In this document: one piece after another, positions 1 through 7,483 of the stretch
Layout of the letters: every line of letters begins with the position of its first letter
Position numbering within the stretch: the stretch's first letter is position 1
Assembly (NCBI GenBank): GCA_019234815.1
Contig: JAFALA010000089.1
Span: 1 to 47,987 of the forward strand
Direction: 5' to 3'
Source: Burkholderiaceae bacterium
Lineage (GTDB): Bacteria; Pseudomonadota; Gammaproteobacteria; Burkholderiales; Burkholderiaceae_C
DNA length: 47,987 nucleotides
Notes under the pieces: generated by a model
What the model saw: the letters and a program-made list of their open reading frames with translations, nothing else
What the model was told of the DNA's origin: nothing
The model's database searches: none
Program-made: the position numbers and the translations under genes

Positions 1-357
1 GAAGCCACGCCGGGTGGCACGGGGCTAGAGCTCTTGCTGAGTCTGGCGCTCAAATGGGCGCAGGACGATGGCGTGCCGCTGAGCCGTGCCCTGTCGGTCG
101 TCACCAGCGAACCGGTGCGCGTGCTCGGCGACGCTTTGGGTTCGCTCGCCGCCAGCGCCGGCCGCCTGGTCGAGGGCGGCGTGGCCGACGTCTGCGTGTT
201 CGATCCGGACCAGCGCTGGGCGGTGCAGCCGGCGCGACTGGCCAGCCAAGGCAAACACACGCCGTTTGCCTTCGACATCACCGGATTCGACCTGCCCGCG
301 AGCGTGCGCTACACCTTGGTGGCAGGCACGGTGGCGCACGAAGCCCACGCGCTTTGA
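1..357 (+). CDS. pyrC: Dihydroorotase-like protein, C-terminal part
   Basis: The window opens inside this gene: the frame is open from base 1 and ends in TGA. The visible 118 residues match the C-terminus of class I dihydroorotases (amidohydrolase fold): a GTGLEL segment, a helix with SRALSVVTSEPVRVLG, and the ending GRLVEGGVADVCVFDPD, where the small beta-sandwich of amidohydrolases closes. The family makes dihydroorotate in pyrimidine synthesis. In many betaproteobacteria this paralogue sits next to pyrB and is a non-catalytic partner of aspartate carbamoyltransferase. The catalytic metal ligands lie upstream of the window, so active and inactive forms cannot be told apart. The next gene starts 10 bases downstream on the same strand, suggesting cotranscription. 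Confidence 0.8.
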   Translation, partial: EATPGGTGLELLLSLALKWAQDDGVPLSRALSVVTSEPVRVLGDALGSLAASAGRLVEGGVADVCVFDPDQRWAVQPARLASQGKHTPFAFDITGFDLPASVRYTLVAGTVAHEAHAL

Positions 358-367
358 AGCCGGCCCG

Positions 368-1099
368 ATGAGAAGTCTGATGGCCTTGTGGCGCTTGCTG
401 CGCCTGGTTTCGCACGTGGTGGCGGGCGTGTTGACCGTCTGGCTGCGCTTTCCGGGCTGGACGCCGGCGCAGCGCGAAGAGCGCATTGCACGCTGGTCGC
501 GGCGCATGCTGGCGATGCTGGGCGTTGCCGTGCAAAGCCGCGGCGGCGTGCATGTCGGCCCCAAGCTGGTGGTTGCCAACCATGTGTCGTGGCTGGACAT
601 CGCCGCCATTCATGCCGTGATGCCGCATGCGCGCTTCGTGTCCAAGGCCGATGTGAAGCACTGGCCCGTGGTCAGCATGCTGGTCGAGGGCGCCCGCACC
701 CTGTACATCGAGCGCGCCAGCAAGCGCGACGCCCTGCGCGTCGTGCACCAGACGGCTGAAGCCTTGCAGGCCGGCGACAGCGTGGCCTTCTTTCCCGAAG
801 GCACCACGGGCCCGGGTCCGGCCTTGCTGCCCTTCCACGGCAATCTGCTGCAGGCGGCCGTGGTGACCGGCGTGCCGGTGCAGCCGCTGGTCTTGCGCTG
901 GCATGAGCCGGGCGAGCGATTCAGCACGGCGGCCCGCTACATCGGCGACACCACCCTGGTGGCCAGCCTGTGGTCCATTGCGCGGGCCCGGGGCCTCGCG
1001 GTGGACGTGCAGTTGCTGGACGTGGTCGACCCTGCCGGGCAGGACCGGCGCGAGCTGGCCGAGCGCTTGAGCGGCCTGATCAGCCAGTCGCTCGGCTGA
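368..1099 (+). CDS. plsC: PlsC-type lysophospholipid acyltransferase
   Basis: 243-residue acyltransferase that probably acylates lysophosphatidic acid (or another lysophospholipid) at the inner membrane. The catalytic HX4D motif is at His72-Asp77 (NHVSWLD) and the acceptor-binding FPEGTT motif at 142-147. A hydrophobic N-terminal stretch (about 5-28) suits membrane association. The ATG was chosen because it follows the stop of the dihydroorotase-like gene by 10 bases and gives a normal family length; the frame stays open upstream only as an overlap with that gene. The 3' end overlaps the convergent hydroxypyruvate isomerase gene by 20 bp. OlsA-type ornithine-lipid acyltransferases share these motifs, so the exact substrate is inferred. 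Confidence 0.87.
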   Translation: MRSLMALWRLLRLVSHVVAGVLTVWLRFPGWTPAQREERIARWSRRMLAMLGVAVQSRGGVHVGPKLVVANHVSWLDIAAIHAVMPHARFVSKADVKHWPVVSMLVEGARTLYIERASKRDALRVVHQTAEALQAGDSVAFFPEGTTGPGPALLPFHGNLLQAAVVTGVPVQPLVLRWHEPGERFSTAARYIGDTTLVASLWSIARARGLAVDVQLLDVVDPAGQDRRELAERLSGLISQSLG

Positions 1100-1883
1100 G
1101 ATCCCGCCAGCGCCGCAGCCAGGCAAGGCCGGCGGAGGTGTCGCCACGCGGACGGTATTCGCAGCCTACATAGCCGGCATAGCCCAGCGTGTCGAGCAGG
1201 TTCAGGAGGTGCTCGACGCGCAATTCGCCTTCGTCGGGCTCGTGGCGGCTGGGCGCGGCAGCGACCTGCACATGGCCTAGCACGCCCAGCGACATGGCGT
1301 GCTGCAGTTTGCGGCTGACGTCGCCCTCGACGATCTGGCAGTGGTAGCAGTCCATCTGCAGCTCCAGTGCAGGGTGGTCGACGGCGCGGATGATGTCCCA
1401 GGCCTGTTCCTGGCGGTTCAACAGATAGCCGGGCATGTCGCGCGGGTTGATGGGCTCGATGCAGATTTTGCGGCCCTGGTTGCTGGCCTGTTCAGCAGCC
1501 CACCGGAGGTTGAGCAGATAGGCCGGCATCAATGCGGCGGGCTCGGCGCCGGGCGGCACCAGCCCAGCCATCACATGGATGCGCGGGCAGTCCAGGGCCT
1601 GCGCGTAGTCCAGCGCTTGAAGCAGGCCGCGTCGGAATTCGGCTTCGCGGCCTGGCAGCGCGGCAATGCCGCGCTCGCCATGGTCCCAGTTGCCAGGCGG
1701 CGCGTTGAAGAGCGCCTGTTTCAACCCATGTTGCCGCAACTGCTCGGCGAGCAACTGTGGCGCATGGTCGTAGGGGAACAGGAATTCGACCGCTTCAAAG
1801 CCGTCGCGTGCCGCCGCTGCAAAGCGCGCCATGAACTCATGCTCGCCATACATGAAGCTGAGGTTGGCGGCGAACTTGGGCAT
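1080..1883 (-). CDS. hyi: Hydroxypyruvate isomerase (Hyi/OtnI family)
   Basis: 267-residue TIM-barrel sugar-phosphate-isomerase-like protein. It begins with PKFAANLSFMYGEHEF, typical of the hydroxypyruvate isomerase family. Likely metal and acid/base residues are present: Glu143 in CIEPIN, Asp178 and His181 in MDCYHCQ, Gln207, and Glu242 in GCEYRP. The reaction is hydroxypyruvate to tartronate semialdehyde, or 2-oxo-tetronate isomerisation in OtnI members; these cannot be separated by eye. It lies 38 bases downstream of gpmA on the same strand, so the two may be cotranscribed. No glyoxylate carboligase or tartronate semialdehyde reductase gene is nearby, so the pathway is inferred from family only. 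Confidence 0.85.
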   Translation of the reverse strand: MPKFAANLSFMYGEHEFMARFAAAARDGFEAVEFLFPYDHAPQLLAEQLRQHGLKQALFNAPPGNWDHGERGIAALPGREAEFRRGLLQALDYAQALDCPRIHVMAGLVPPGAEPAALMPAYLLNLRWAAEQASNQGRKICIEPINPRDMPGYLLNRQEQAWDIIRAVDHPALELQMDCYHCQIVEGDVSRKLQHAMSLGVLGHVQVAAAPSRHEPDEGELRVEHLLNLLDTLGYAGYVGCEYRPRGDTSAGLAWLRRWRDLSRATG

Positions 1884-1921
1884 GGCGGGGTAGCGCGACT
1901 TTGCCGTGGACTCCGCCGAGG

Positions 1922-2665
1922 TCAGGCCTTGCCCTGGTTGGCCACGGCGGCTGCGGCTTTCGCGGCTGCCTCGGCGTCCCCCAGGTAGTAGCTCTTGATG
2001 GGCTTCAGGTCGGCATCGAGCTCGTAGACCAGCGGAATGCCATTGGGAATGTTGACGCCGACGATGTCGTTGTCGCCGATGTTGTCCAGGTACTTCACCA
2101 GGGCGCGGATGCTGTTGCCGTGCGCGGCGACCAGCACGCGTTTGCCCGCCTTGATGGCCGGGGCGATGTCATCGTTCCAGGCCGGCAGCACGCGGGCCAC
2201 GGTGTCCTTCAGGCATTCGGTCAGCGGCACGTCGTCGGCCTTGAGGCCCTTGTAGCGCACGTCGCCGCGTTCGCTGCGGGCGTCGCTGGCTTCCAGCGGC
2301 GGCGGCGGGGTGTCGTAGCTGCGGCGCCATACCAGCACCTGCTCGTCGCCGTACTGCTTGGCCATGTCGGCCTTGTTCAAGCCCTGCAGGCCGCCATAGT
2401 GGCGCTCGTTGAGGCGCCAGTTGTTGACGATGGGCAGCCAGGTGCGGTCCATCTGGTCCAGGCAGTGCCAGAGCGTCCAGATGGCGCGCTTGAGCATCGA
2501 GGTGTAGGCGAGGTCGAATTCAAAACCTGCCTCTTTGAGCAGGCGCCCGGCCTGCTTGGCCTGCTCCACGCCGGTGGGGGTCAGGTCCACGTCGGTCCAG
2601 CCGGTGAATCGGTTTTCGAGGTTCCAGGTCGATTCGCCGTGGCGAATCAGCACGAGCTTGTACAT
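1922..2665 (-). CDS. gpmA: 2,3-bisphosphoglycerate-dependent phosphoglycerate mutase
   Basis: 247-residue cytoplasmic glycolytic enzyme interconverting 3- and 2-phosphoglycerate. The phosphohistidine motif is LIRHGES (His9), with the second conserved cluster [10 protein letters not shown] and the second catalytic His in AAHGNSIR. The length matches GpmA. The ATG giving [10 protein letters not shown] was chosen because GpmA proteins begin a few residues before RHGE; a GTG three codons further out is possible, and no strong Shine-Dalgarno separates them. The C-terminus carries an Ala-rich tail ([14 protein letters not shown]) beyond the conserved core. It is divergent from the rhodanese-grxC genes across a 108-bp promoter region. 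Confidence 0.96.
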   Translation of the reverse strand: MYKLVLIRHGESTWNLENRFTGWTDVDLTPTGVEQAKQAGRLLKEAGFEFDLAYTSMLKRAIWTLWHCLDQMDRTWLPIVNNWRLNERHYGGLQGLNKADMAKQYGDEQVLVWRRSYDTPPPPLEASDARSERGDVRYKGLKADDVPLTECLKDTVARVLPAWNDDIAPAIKAGKRVLVAAHGNSIRALVKYLDNIGDNDIVGVNIPNGIPLVYELDADLKPIKSYYLGDAEAAAKAAAAVANQGKA

Positions 2666-2739
2666 GAAGAACACTTAAGTTTTGGCCGCCCCATTCGGGC
2701 TGATCGCATTCTATCGGCGCGGGTTGGAGATCGGCTTCC

Positions 2740-2745
2740 TATAAT
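2740..2745 (+). promoter_or_regulatory. Candidate -10 box for the rhodanese-grxC unit
   Basis: A consensus TATAAT lies 28 bases before the TTG start of the rhodanese gene, in the region between divergent gpmA and the rhodanese. No good TTGACA is seen at 16-18 bases upstream, so the -35 contact is weak or replaced by an activator. The match is direct; the function is inference. Confidence 0.4.
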
Positions 2746-2773
2746 CGGCGACCCAAATCCTAGGAACAAGCTC

Positions 2774-3187
2774 TTGAAATTCCTGATCGACAACTGGTAT
2801 CTGGTCCTGGCTGCGCTGGTCTCCGGCGGCATGCTGCTGTGGACTTCGCTGGGTCGTGCGGCGCAGGGCAGCGCCCTGTCGACGGCCGAAGCGGTGCGTC
2901 TGATCAATCGCGAGAAGGCCGTGCTGATCGACGTCTGCGAGCCCGCGGAATTCGCGGCCGGGCACGTGGCGGGCGCACGCAATATTCCCCTGAGCACATT
3001 GGAAGGCCACAAGTCCTTGCCCAGCAACAAGGCCCTGCCCATCGTGGTCCTTTGTCAGTCGGGCGCACGCGCGGCCAAGGCTGCTGGCATGCTGCGCGCC
3101 ATGGGCTATGAAAAGGCCGCACCGCTGGCCGGCGGCTTGAAGGCCTGGCGCGAAGCCAATCTGCCTGTCGAGAAAGCTGGCACCTGA
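2774..3187 (+). CDS. Membrane-anchored rhodanese-like sulfurtransferase
   Basis: 137-residue protein with one N-terminal transmembrane segment (about 8-26) followed by a single rhodanese domain (about 34-130). The active-site loop is CQSGARA with the persulfide-carrying Cys94; DVCEPAEFAAGHVAGARN is the conserved CH2A-type segment. The start is taken as TTG because AGGAAC sits 7-12 bases upstream and homologues begin with the same K-F-hydrophobic segment; no ATG is available in the right place. Rhodaneses of this type, next to grxC and secB, may hand sulfur or redox equivalents at the membrane, but the acceptor is unknown. grxC starts 17 bases downstream. Confidence 0.88.
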   Translation: MKFLIDNWYLVLAALVSGGMLLWTSLGRAAQGSALSTAEAVRLINREKAVLIDVCEPAEFAAGHVAGARNIPLSTLEGHKSLPSNKALPIVVLCQSGARAAKAAGMLRAMGYEKAAPLAGGLKAWREANLPVEKAGT

Positions 3188-3204
3188 TATTTTCGAGAGC
3201 GAAC

Positions 3205-3465
3205 ATGAACCACGTGAAGATGTACACCACCCAGGTGTGCCCGTATTGCCTGCGTGCCAAGGCGCTGCTGAAACAGCGCGGCGTCGAACACATTGAAGAA
3301 ATCCGCGTCGACACGGATCCCGCTGCGCGCCAGACCATGATGGCCAGCACGGGGCGGCGCACCGTGCCGCAAATCTTCATCGGCGACACCCACGTCGGCG
3401 GCTGCGACGACCTGATGGCGCTGGACCACCAGGGCGGCCTGGTGCCGCTGCTGCAGGGCGCCTGA
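3205..3465 (+). CDS. grxC: Glutaredoxin 3
   Basis: 86-residue monomeric glutaredoxin that reduces disulfides and glutathione mixed disulfides in the cytoplasm. It has the dithiol CPYC active site (Cys12-Cys15), the cis-proline TVP motif (RRTVPQIF) and the GG glutathione-binding pair near HVGGCDD. Length is normal. It sits between the rhodanese and secB, an arrangement common in Burkholderiales, and is probably cotranscribed with the rhodanese. A hairpin with a T-run follows before secB. Confidence 0.96.
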   Translation: MNHVKMYTTQVCPYCLRAKALLKQRGVEHIEEIRVDTDPAARQTMMASTGRRTVPQIFIGDTHVGGCDDLMALDHQGGLVPLLQGA

Positions 3466-3480
3466 ATCCTGTCACAAGTC

Positions 3481-3535
3481 CCGGGTGATAATGCCCGGTG
3501 TCATTGAGCTAGCTGCCTTCGCGCAGCTTTTTCCC
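3481..3535 (+). terminator. Tandem hairpins between grxC and secB, the second terminator-like
   Basis: Two stem-loops follow grxC. The first is CCGGG / TGATAATG / CCCGG (3481-3498). The second is AGCTGC / CTTCGC / GCAGCT (3511-3528) running straight into five T, then CCC and TTTC. The second has the form of an intrinsic terminator, which would separate or attenuate secB expression from grxC. The loop of the first contains GATAAT, a possible -10 for secB. Stems and T-run are read directly; function is inference. Confidence 0.6.
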
Positions 3536-3551
3536 TTTCTTGAAAGACATC

Positions 3552-4013
3552 ATGGCTGAAGAAAACAACGCTCCGGTATTCCAGATCCAACGCATGTATC
3601 TGAAGGATCTGTCGCTGGAGCAACCGAATTCGCCGCAGATCCTGCTGGAGCAGTCGCAGCCGCAGGTCGACATCAACCTGGCGCTGGCGGCCGAGCCGAT
3701 CGGCGAAGGCATGTTCGAAGTCAGCGTGACGGCCACGGTCACCACCAAGGTGGCCGAGCGGACTCTGTTCCTGATCGAGGCCAAGCAGGCCGGCATCTTC
3801 GAGATCCGTAATCTGCCGCAGGAGCAGGTCGAAGGCATCCTGGGCATCGTCTGCCCGCAGATGATCTATCCCTACCTGCGCGCCGTCGTGTCCGACGTGT
3901 GCACGCGTGCCGGCTTTCCGCCCGTGTTGCTGTCGGAAGTCAACTTCCAGGCCATGTTCGAGGCGCGCCAGGCCCAGCAGGCCGGCGCCGCGGGGTCTAC
4001 CAGCATCAACTGA
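3552..4013 (+). CDS. secB: Protein-export chaperone SecB
   Basis: 153-residue tetrameric chaperone that keeps precursor proteins unfolded and delivers them to SecA. Family sequence is clear: [18 protein letters not shown] near the start, the central beta strands with EVSVTATVT, and [11 protein letters not shown] followed by [19 protein letters not shown]. The ATG giving MAEENNAP was chosen; a TTG four codons upstream in frame is possible but families start near MAEE. It stands between grxC and gpsA, as in other proteobacteria, with gpsA 12 bases downstream, so secB-gpsA is likely one transcript. Confidence 0.97.
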   Translation: MAEENNAPVFQIQRMYLKDLSLEQPNSPQILLEQSQPQVDINLALAAEPIGEGMFEVSVTATVTTKVAERTLFLIEAKQAGIFEIRNLPQEQVEGILGIVCPQMIYPYLRAVVSDVCTRAGFPPVLLSEVNFQAMFEARQAQQAGAAGSTSIN

Positions 4014-4025
4014 TGCCTTGAGCCG

Positions 4026-5045
4026 ATGAACATCAGCATCCTCGGAGCCGGCGCCTGGGGCACCGCCCTGGCCGCAGCGGCGGCTGAACGGCACGAGGTG
4101 ATGCTGTGGGCGCGGGACCGCGACGCCGTCTCGCGCATGCAGGCCACGCGCCGCAATACGCAGTACCTGCCGGATACCGAGTTGCCGGCAGCGCTGCAGC
4201 TCACGCACGATCTGGGGCAAGTCTTGGCGCATGGCGCCGGCGAGGGCCTGATCGTGATCGCAACGCCCATGGCGGCCTTGCGCGAGATGCTGCTGCAACT
4301 GCCGCCCAAGTCTCGCGTGCTGTGGCTATGCAAAGGCTTTGAGGCCGGCACGGGCCTGCTGGGGCACGAGATTCTCGACGACCTGAAGCTCGACTTGCGC
4401 GGAGGCATCCTTTCGGGGCCGAGTTTTGCGCAGGAAGTGGCCGCCGGCCAGCCCACCGCCCTGGTGGCCGCGAGCCAGGATCCTGACCTGCCGCAATGCG
4501 CCGTGGAGGCCTTCCACAGCGACCGCATGCGTGTCTACACCTCGCCGGACCCCATCGGCGTCGAGGTCGGTGGCGCGGTCAAGAACGTCATGGCGATCGC
4601 GGTGGGGATTGCGGACGGCCTCGGCCTGCAGGCGCAAGCGCAGGGGCAGAGCGCTGGCGCACCGGGCCTGAATGCCCGCGCCGCCCTGATCACGCGCGGA
4701 CTGGCTGAAATGCTGCGCCTGGGACTGGCCTTGGGCGCACGTACCGAGACCTTCCTGGGTCTGTCCGGCATGGGTGACCTGGTCCTGACGGCCACCGGCG
4801 ACCTGTCGCGCAATCGCCGCGTCGGGCTGATGTTGGCGCAGGGGAGGTCGCTGGACGACATCCTGCACGCGCTGGGGCATGTGGCCGAGGGCGTCTACAG
4901 TGCGCCGACCGTGTTGAGTCGCGCGCATGACAGGCGCGTCGACATGCCGATCACCGCTGCGGTCGTGGCCGTGCTGGAAGGGCGTCTCAGCCCTCTGGCG
5001 GCTGTCGACGTGTTGATGGGCCGCCAGGCCCGCACGGAATACTGA
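4026..5045 (+). CDS. gpsA: NAD(P)-dependent glycerol-3-phosphate dehydrogenase
   Basis: 339-residue enzyme making sn-glycerol 3-phosphate from dihydroxyacetone phosphate for phospholipid synthesis. The N-terminal Rossmann motif GAGAWGTA is at 7-14; the conserved lysines are Lys103 (CKGFE) and Lys186 in [13 protein letters not shown]. The C-terminal domain carries [10 protein letters not shown] and GLSGMGDL. An insertion of about ten residues rich in Gln/Ala/Gly (about 202-213) sits before [10 protein letters not shown], where most homologues are shorter. It follows secB closely and converges on trmL with a 5-base gap. Confidence 0.96.
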   Translation: MNISILGAGAWGTALAAAAAERHEVMLWARDRDAVSRMQATRRNTQYLPDTELPAALQLTHDLGQVLAHGAGEGLIVIATPMAALREMLLQLPPKSRVLWLCKGFEAGTGLLGHEILDDLKLDLRGGILSGPSFAQEVAAGQPTALVAASQDPDLPQCAVEAFHSDRMRVYTSPDPIGVEVGGAVKNVMAIAVGIADGLGLQAQAQGQSAGAPGLNARAALITRGLAEMLRLGLALGARTETFLGLSGMGDLVLTATGDLSRNRRVGLMLAQGRSLDDILHALGHVAEGVYSAPTVLSRAHDRRVDMPITAAVVAVLEGRLSPLAAVDVLMGRQARTEY

Positions 5046-5050
5046 TCAGC

Positions 5051-5521
5051 TCATGAGCCGCCCTGGTAGCCGTTCTGGCGCCAGGCTTCGAACACGGCAA
5101 TGGCCACGGTGTTGCTGAGGTTGAGGCTGCGCTGGCCGGCGCGCATGGGCAGGCGAACGCGCTGCGCCTCGGCAAATTGATCGCGAATCTGCGCCGGCAG
5201 CCCCGCGGTTTCTGATCCAAACACCAGCCAGTCGCCGCTTTGCCATCGCGTTTCGCCAAAGGGGTGGCTGCCCCGGGTCGTGAAGGCAAACATGCGGGCC
5301 GGGTCGGGCTTTGCGTTCTGCAAGAAGGCCTCCCAGCTGGCGTGCCGCTGTAGATTCGTGTACTCGTGATAGTCGAGCCCGGCGCGCTGCAGCAAACGGT
5401 CTTCCATGGAAAAACCCAGCGGTTCGATCAGGTGCAACGCGCAGCCGGTGTTGGCGCACAGCCGGATCACATTGCCGGTGTTGGGGGGGATTTCGGGGTG
5501 GACGAGGACGACGCTGAACAT
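5051..5521 (-). CDS. trmL: tRNA (cytidine(34)-2'-O)-methyltransferase TrmL
   Basis: 156-residue SPOUT-class methyltransferase that 2'-O-methylates the wobble base of leucine tRNAs. The three SPOUT motifs are present: PEIPPNTGNVIR (motif 1), FGSETAGLP (motif 2) and the knot segment RSLNLSNTVAIAVFE (motif 3). Length equals the minimal TrmL fold. It starts 9 bases after the comF-like gene on the same strand, so the two are likely an operon; this pairing is frequent in Burkholderiales. It ends 5 bases from the convergent gpsA stop with no obvious terminator between. Confidence 0.95.
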   Translation of the reverse strand: MFSVVLVHPEIPPNTGNVIRLCANTGCALHLIEPLGFSMEDRLLQRAGLDYHEYTNLQRHASWEAFLQNAKPDPARMFAFTTRGSHPFGETRWQSGDWLVFGSETAGLPAQIRDQFAEAQRVRLPMRAGQRSLNLSNTVAIAVFEAWRQNGYQGGS

Positions 5522-5530
5522 GCGGGCAGT

Positions 5531-6277
5531 CTAAGCCCTGGCGATCACCCAGGCCTGCACCTGCGCGGCGCCGTTGCGCTTGAGCAGGCTGGCAAGCTCG
5601 AACAGCGTGGCGCCGGTGGTCATCACGTCGTCGATGATGGCCACGCGGCGGCCTTGGAGCCGGGGCAAGGCATCGGGCCTGACGATGAAGGCACCCTTCA
5701 CGTTGCGGCTGCGCTCGGATTTGGGGAGCAAGGATTGGGCGTGACTGTGCTGAATGCGCTCCAGCGCCAGCGGTTCATAGGGTAGCCGCAGGCGCCGTGC
5801 GAGGGGCTTGGCCAACTCATGACTTTGGTTGTAGCCGCGCCGGCGCAAGCCCGAGGCTGACAGCGGCACGGACAGGAGCAAGTCACAGGTGTGGGCCGCC
5901 GCGTCCTGCGCCAAGGCCGCCATCAAGGGTCCAAGCAGCAGATCACGCAGGTGCAGGGCAGCCCGGAACTTGTAGGCCTGAATCAATCCGTCCCAGGGAA
6001 AGGCATAGTCAAGGCCGACCACCGTGTGGTCCAGCGCGCTTGTCTGCTGGAGGCAGGCCGGGCGGCGGGTGGATGGGTGGGAGCCGAGCCGCAGCCCGCA
6101 ATGCATGCAGCGGGCGGGGGTCTCGTCCGCCGGGCTCCAGCGGCGCCGGCAACTCGGGCAGATGCCGCCTTGGCATCCGCTGCGGCAGACAAAGCAAAGC
6201 CCGGCCGGTGCAAGGCGACGCCACAGGGGCCGCCAGGCTGATGTGGGTTTTGCGATGGAGCCGGGGTCGGAGGGCAT
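5531..6277 (-). CDS. comF: ComF-family phosphoribosyltransferase-like protein
   Basis: 248-residue protein with an N-terminal cysteine cluster (Cys28, 31, 35, 40, 43, 57, 60, 75), likely zinc fingers, and a C-terminal type I phosphoribosyltransferase fold containing the PRPP-loop signature VAIIDDVMTTGAT and the segment RRRGYNQSHELAK. ComF proteins are needed for natural transformation in several bacteria, acting with the DNA uptake machinery; GntX-type members have other roles. No other competence gene is nearby. The start is the first ATG of the frame; it lies 20 bases from the divergent BioC-like gene. Confidence 0.87.
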   Translation of the reverse strand: MPSDPGSIAKPTSAWRPLWRRLAPAGLCFVCRSGCQGGICPSCRRRWSPADETPARCMHCGLRLGSHPSTRRPACLQQTSALDHTVVGLDYAFPWDGLIQAYKFRAALHLRDLLLGPLMAALAQDAAAHTCDLLLSVPLSASGLRRRGYNQSHELAKPLARRLRLPYEPLALERIQHSHAQSLLPKSERSRNVKGAFIVRPDALPRLQGRRVAIIDDVMTTGATLFELASLLKRNGAAQVQAWVIARA

Positions 6278-6297
6278 GCCTCAATATACTGACCGGC

Positions 6298-7221
6298 ATG
6301 ATCGAACAAGATGTGCCGGCGGCGCAGCCGGATCCCAGTACGCCCATCGATGCCCAGGCCGTTGCGCATCAACTCAAACGCCTGTCGCGTGCGTCCGTGC
6401 CCCCCTGGCTGCATGCCGACGTGGCTCGGCGCATGGCTGATCGGCTGCCCTATATCAAGATGCAGCCGTCCACGGTGCTGCAGTGGCAAGCCTGGTGGGG
6501 TGCCAGTCACGAGCCCTTGGCTCAGCAATATCCGCAGGCCCAGCATTTGTGGCTGGAATCCGAACCGTCTCTGCGCGAGCGCTGCCTCCAGCAACTGCGC
6601 CGGCCCTGGTGGCAGCGCTGGTCGTCGGTCAGGCAGCCGGAGGTCCTGGGTCCCGTCGACGTGAAGGAGGGCGCGGCGCAATTGTTGTGGTCCAACATGG
6701 TCTTGCACGCCGGCCCCGCCCGTGCGGCCACACTGAGGGCCTGGCATCGCGCGCTGGCGGTCGACGGCTTCGTGATGTTCTCCTGCCTGGGTCCGGACAG
6801 CCTGCGCGAGCTCCGGCCCCTGTATGCCGCGATGCACTGGGGCGATCCTCTGCCGCAATGGCCCGACATGCACGACCTGGGCGACATGATGGTGGAGGCG
6901 GGGTTCACCGATCCCGTCATGGACCAGGAGCGCGTCGACCTGAGCTGGGCCGATGCGGAGAGCCTGCTGCGGGACCTGCGCGCACTCGGGGGCAATGCGG
7001 CGCCGGAGCGGTTCAGTGGGCTGCGCACGCCGCGCTGGCGTCAGGTCTTGAGCCGGACCCTGGAGCAATTGCGCGGTCCTGACGGACGCCTGCACCTGAC
7101 GCTGGAACTGGTGTATGGCCACGCGGTCAAGGCTGCACCGCGCATCAAGCTGGCGGCGCAGACCGTGGTACCGCTGGACGTGATGCGCGACATGGTGCGC
7201 AAACCGGGGCGATCTTCCTGA
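6298..7221 (+). CDS. BioC-like methyltransferase-fold protein with degenerate SAM motif
   Basis: 307-residue protein whose second half matches BioC (malonyl-ACP O-methyltransferase): SNMVLHAG, then a helix and FVMFSCLGPDSLRELR, then HDLGDMMVEAGFTDPVMD. BioC normally has a glycine-rich SAM loop after a strand ending VLDLGCGTG; here the equivalent place (about 59-70, after MQPS) reads TVLQWQAWWGAS with no GxGxG. The protein may therefore not bind SAM in the usual way, or not at all. Homologues in Burkholderiales are often annotated biotin synthesis or methyltransferase proteins. The ATG was chosen as the first in frame after the divergent comF; a TATACT hexamer lies 8 bases upstream. No bio genes are adjacent. 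Function is not assigned. Confidence 0.7.
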   Translation: MIEQDVPAAQPDPSTPIDAQAVAHQLKRLSRASVPPWLHADVARRMADRLPYIKMQPSTVLQWQAWWGASHEPLAQQYPQAQHLWLESEPSLRERCLQQLRRPWWQRWSSVRQPEVLGPVDVKEGAAQLLWSNMVLHAGPARAATLRAWHRALAVDGFVMFSCLGPDSLRELRPLYAAMHWGDPLPQWPDMHDLGDMMVEAGFTDPVMDQERVDLSWADAESLLRDLRALGGNAAPERFSGLRTPRWRQVLSRTLEQLRGPDGRLHLTLELVYGHAVKAAPRIKLAAQTVVPLDVMRDMVRKPGRSS

Positions 7222-7483
7222 CGTTTTGTTGTGTCGGGGCCGACCCCCGAGATTTCCCCAGCATGGTGCAAACCACAGCCCAAAGGCGGCATTCAGGGGT
7301 ATCGGTGTAGGCTAAACTCGCCGCGAACTGGAATTTCTGGCCTGGAACAGGCACATCGGTATCTTACGAAGCTGGGGCAAACCTCTGTTTGCGTCAGATC
7401 AATCGGTCCAGGATTTACGCCGGACACCCCGCGCATGAGTTGTATTTGTGCCCTGGCGTTCGTGGCTTGAATAGGAAACAGAA
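7222..7483 (+). promoter_or_regulatory. Leader region upstream of the cox cluster
   Basis: A 262-base non-coding stretch ahead of coxB. Near its start is a stem TCGGGG / CCGAC / CCCCGA (7234-7250), which may end the BioC-like transcript although the T-run is poor. A weak -10 candidate, TAAACT, is at 7313-7318, without a good -35. AGGAAA (7473-7478) is the ribosome-binding site for coxB. No regulator site is recognised. The cox promoter is expected here because no other gap of this size precedes the cluster. Confidence 0.35.

Noticed and set aside
5797..6297. A longer version of the BioC-like gene starting inside comF on the opposite strand.
   Set aside because: The upstream part is the antisense of comF, has shadow-like composition, and the ATG after comF gives a normal BioC length.
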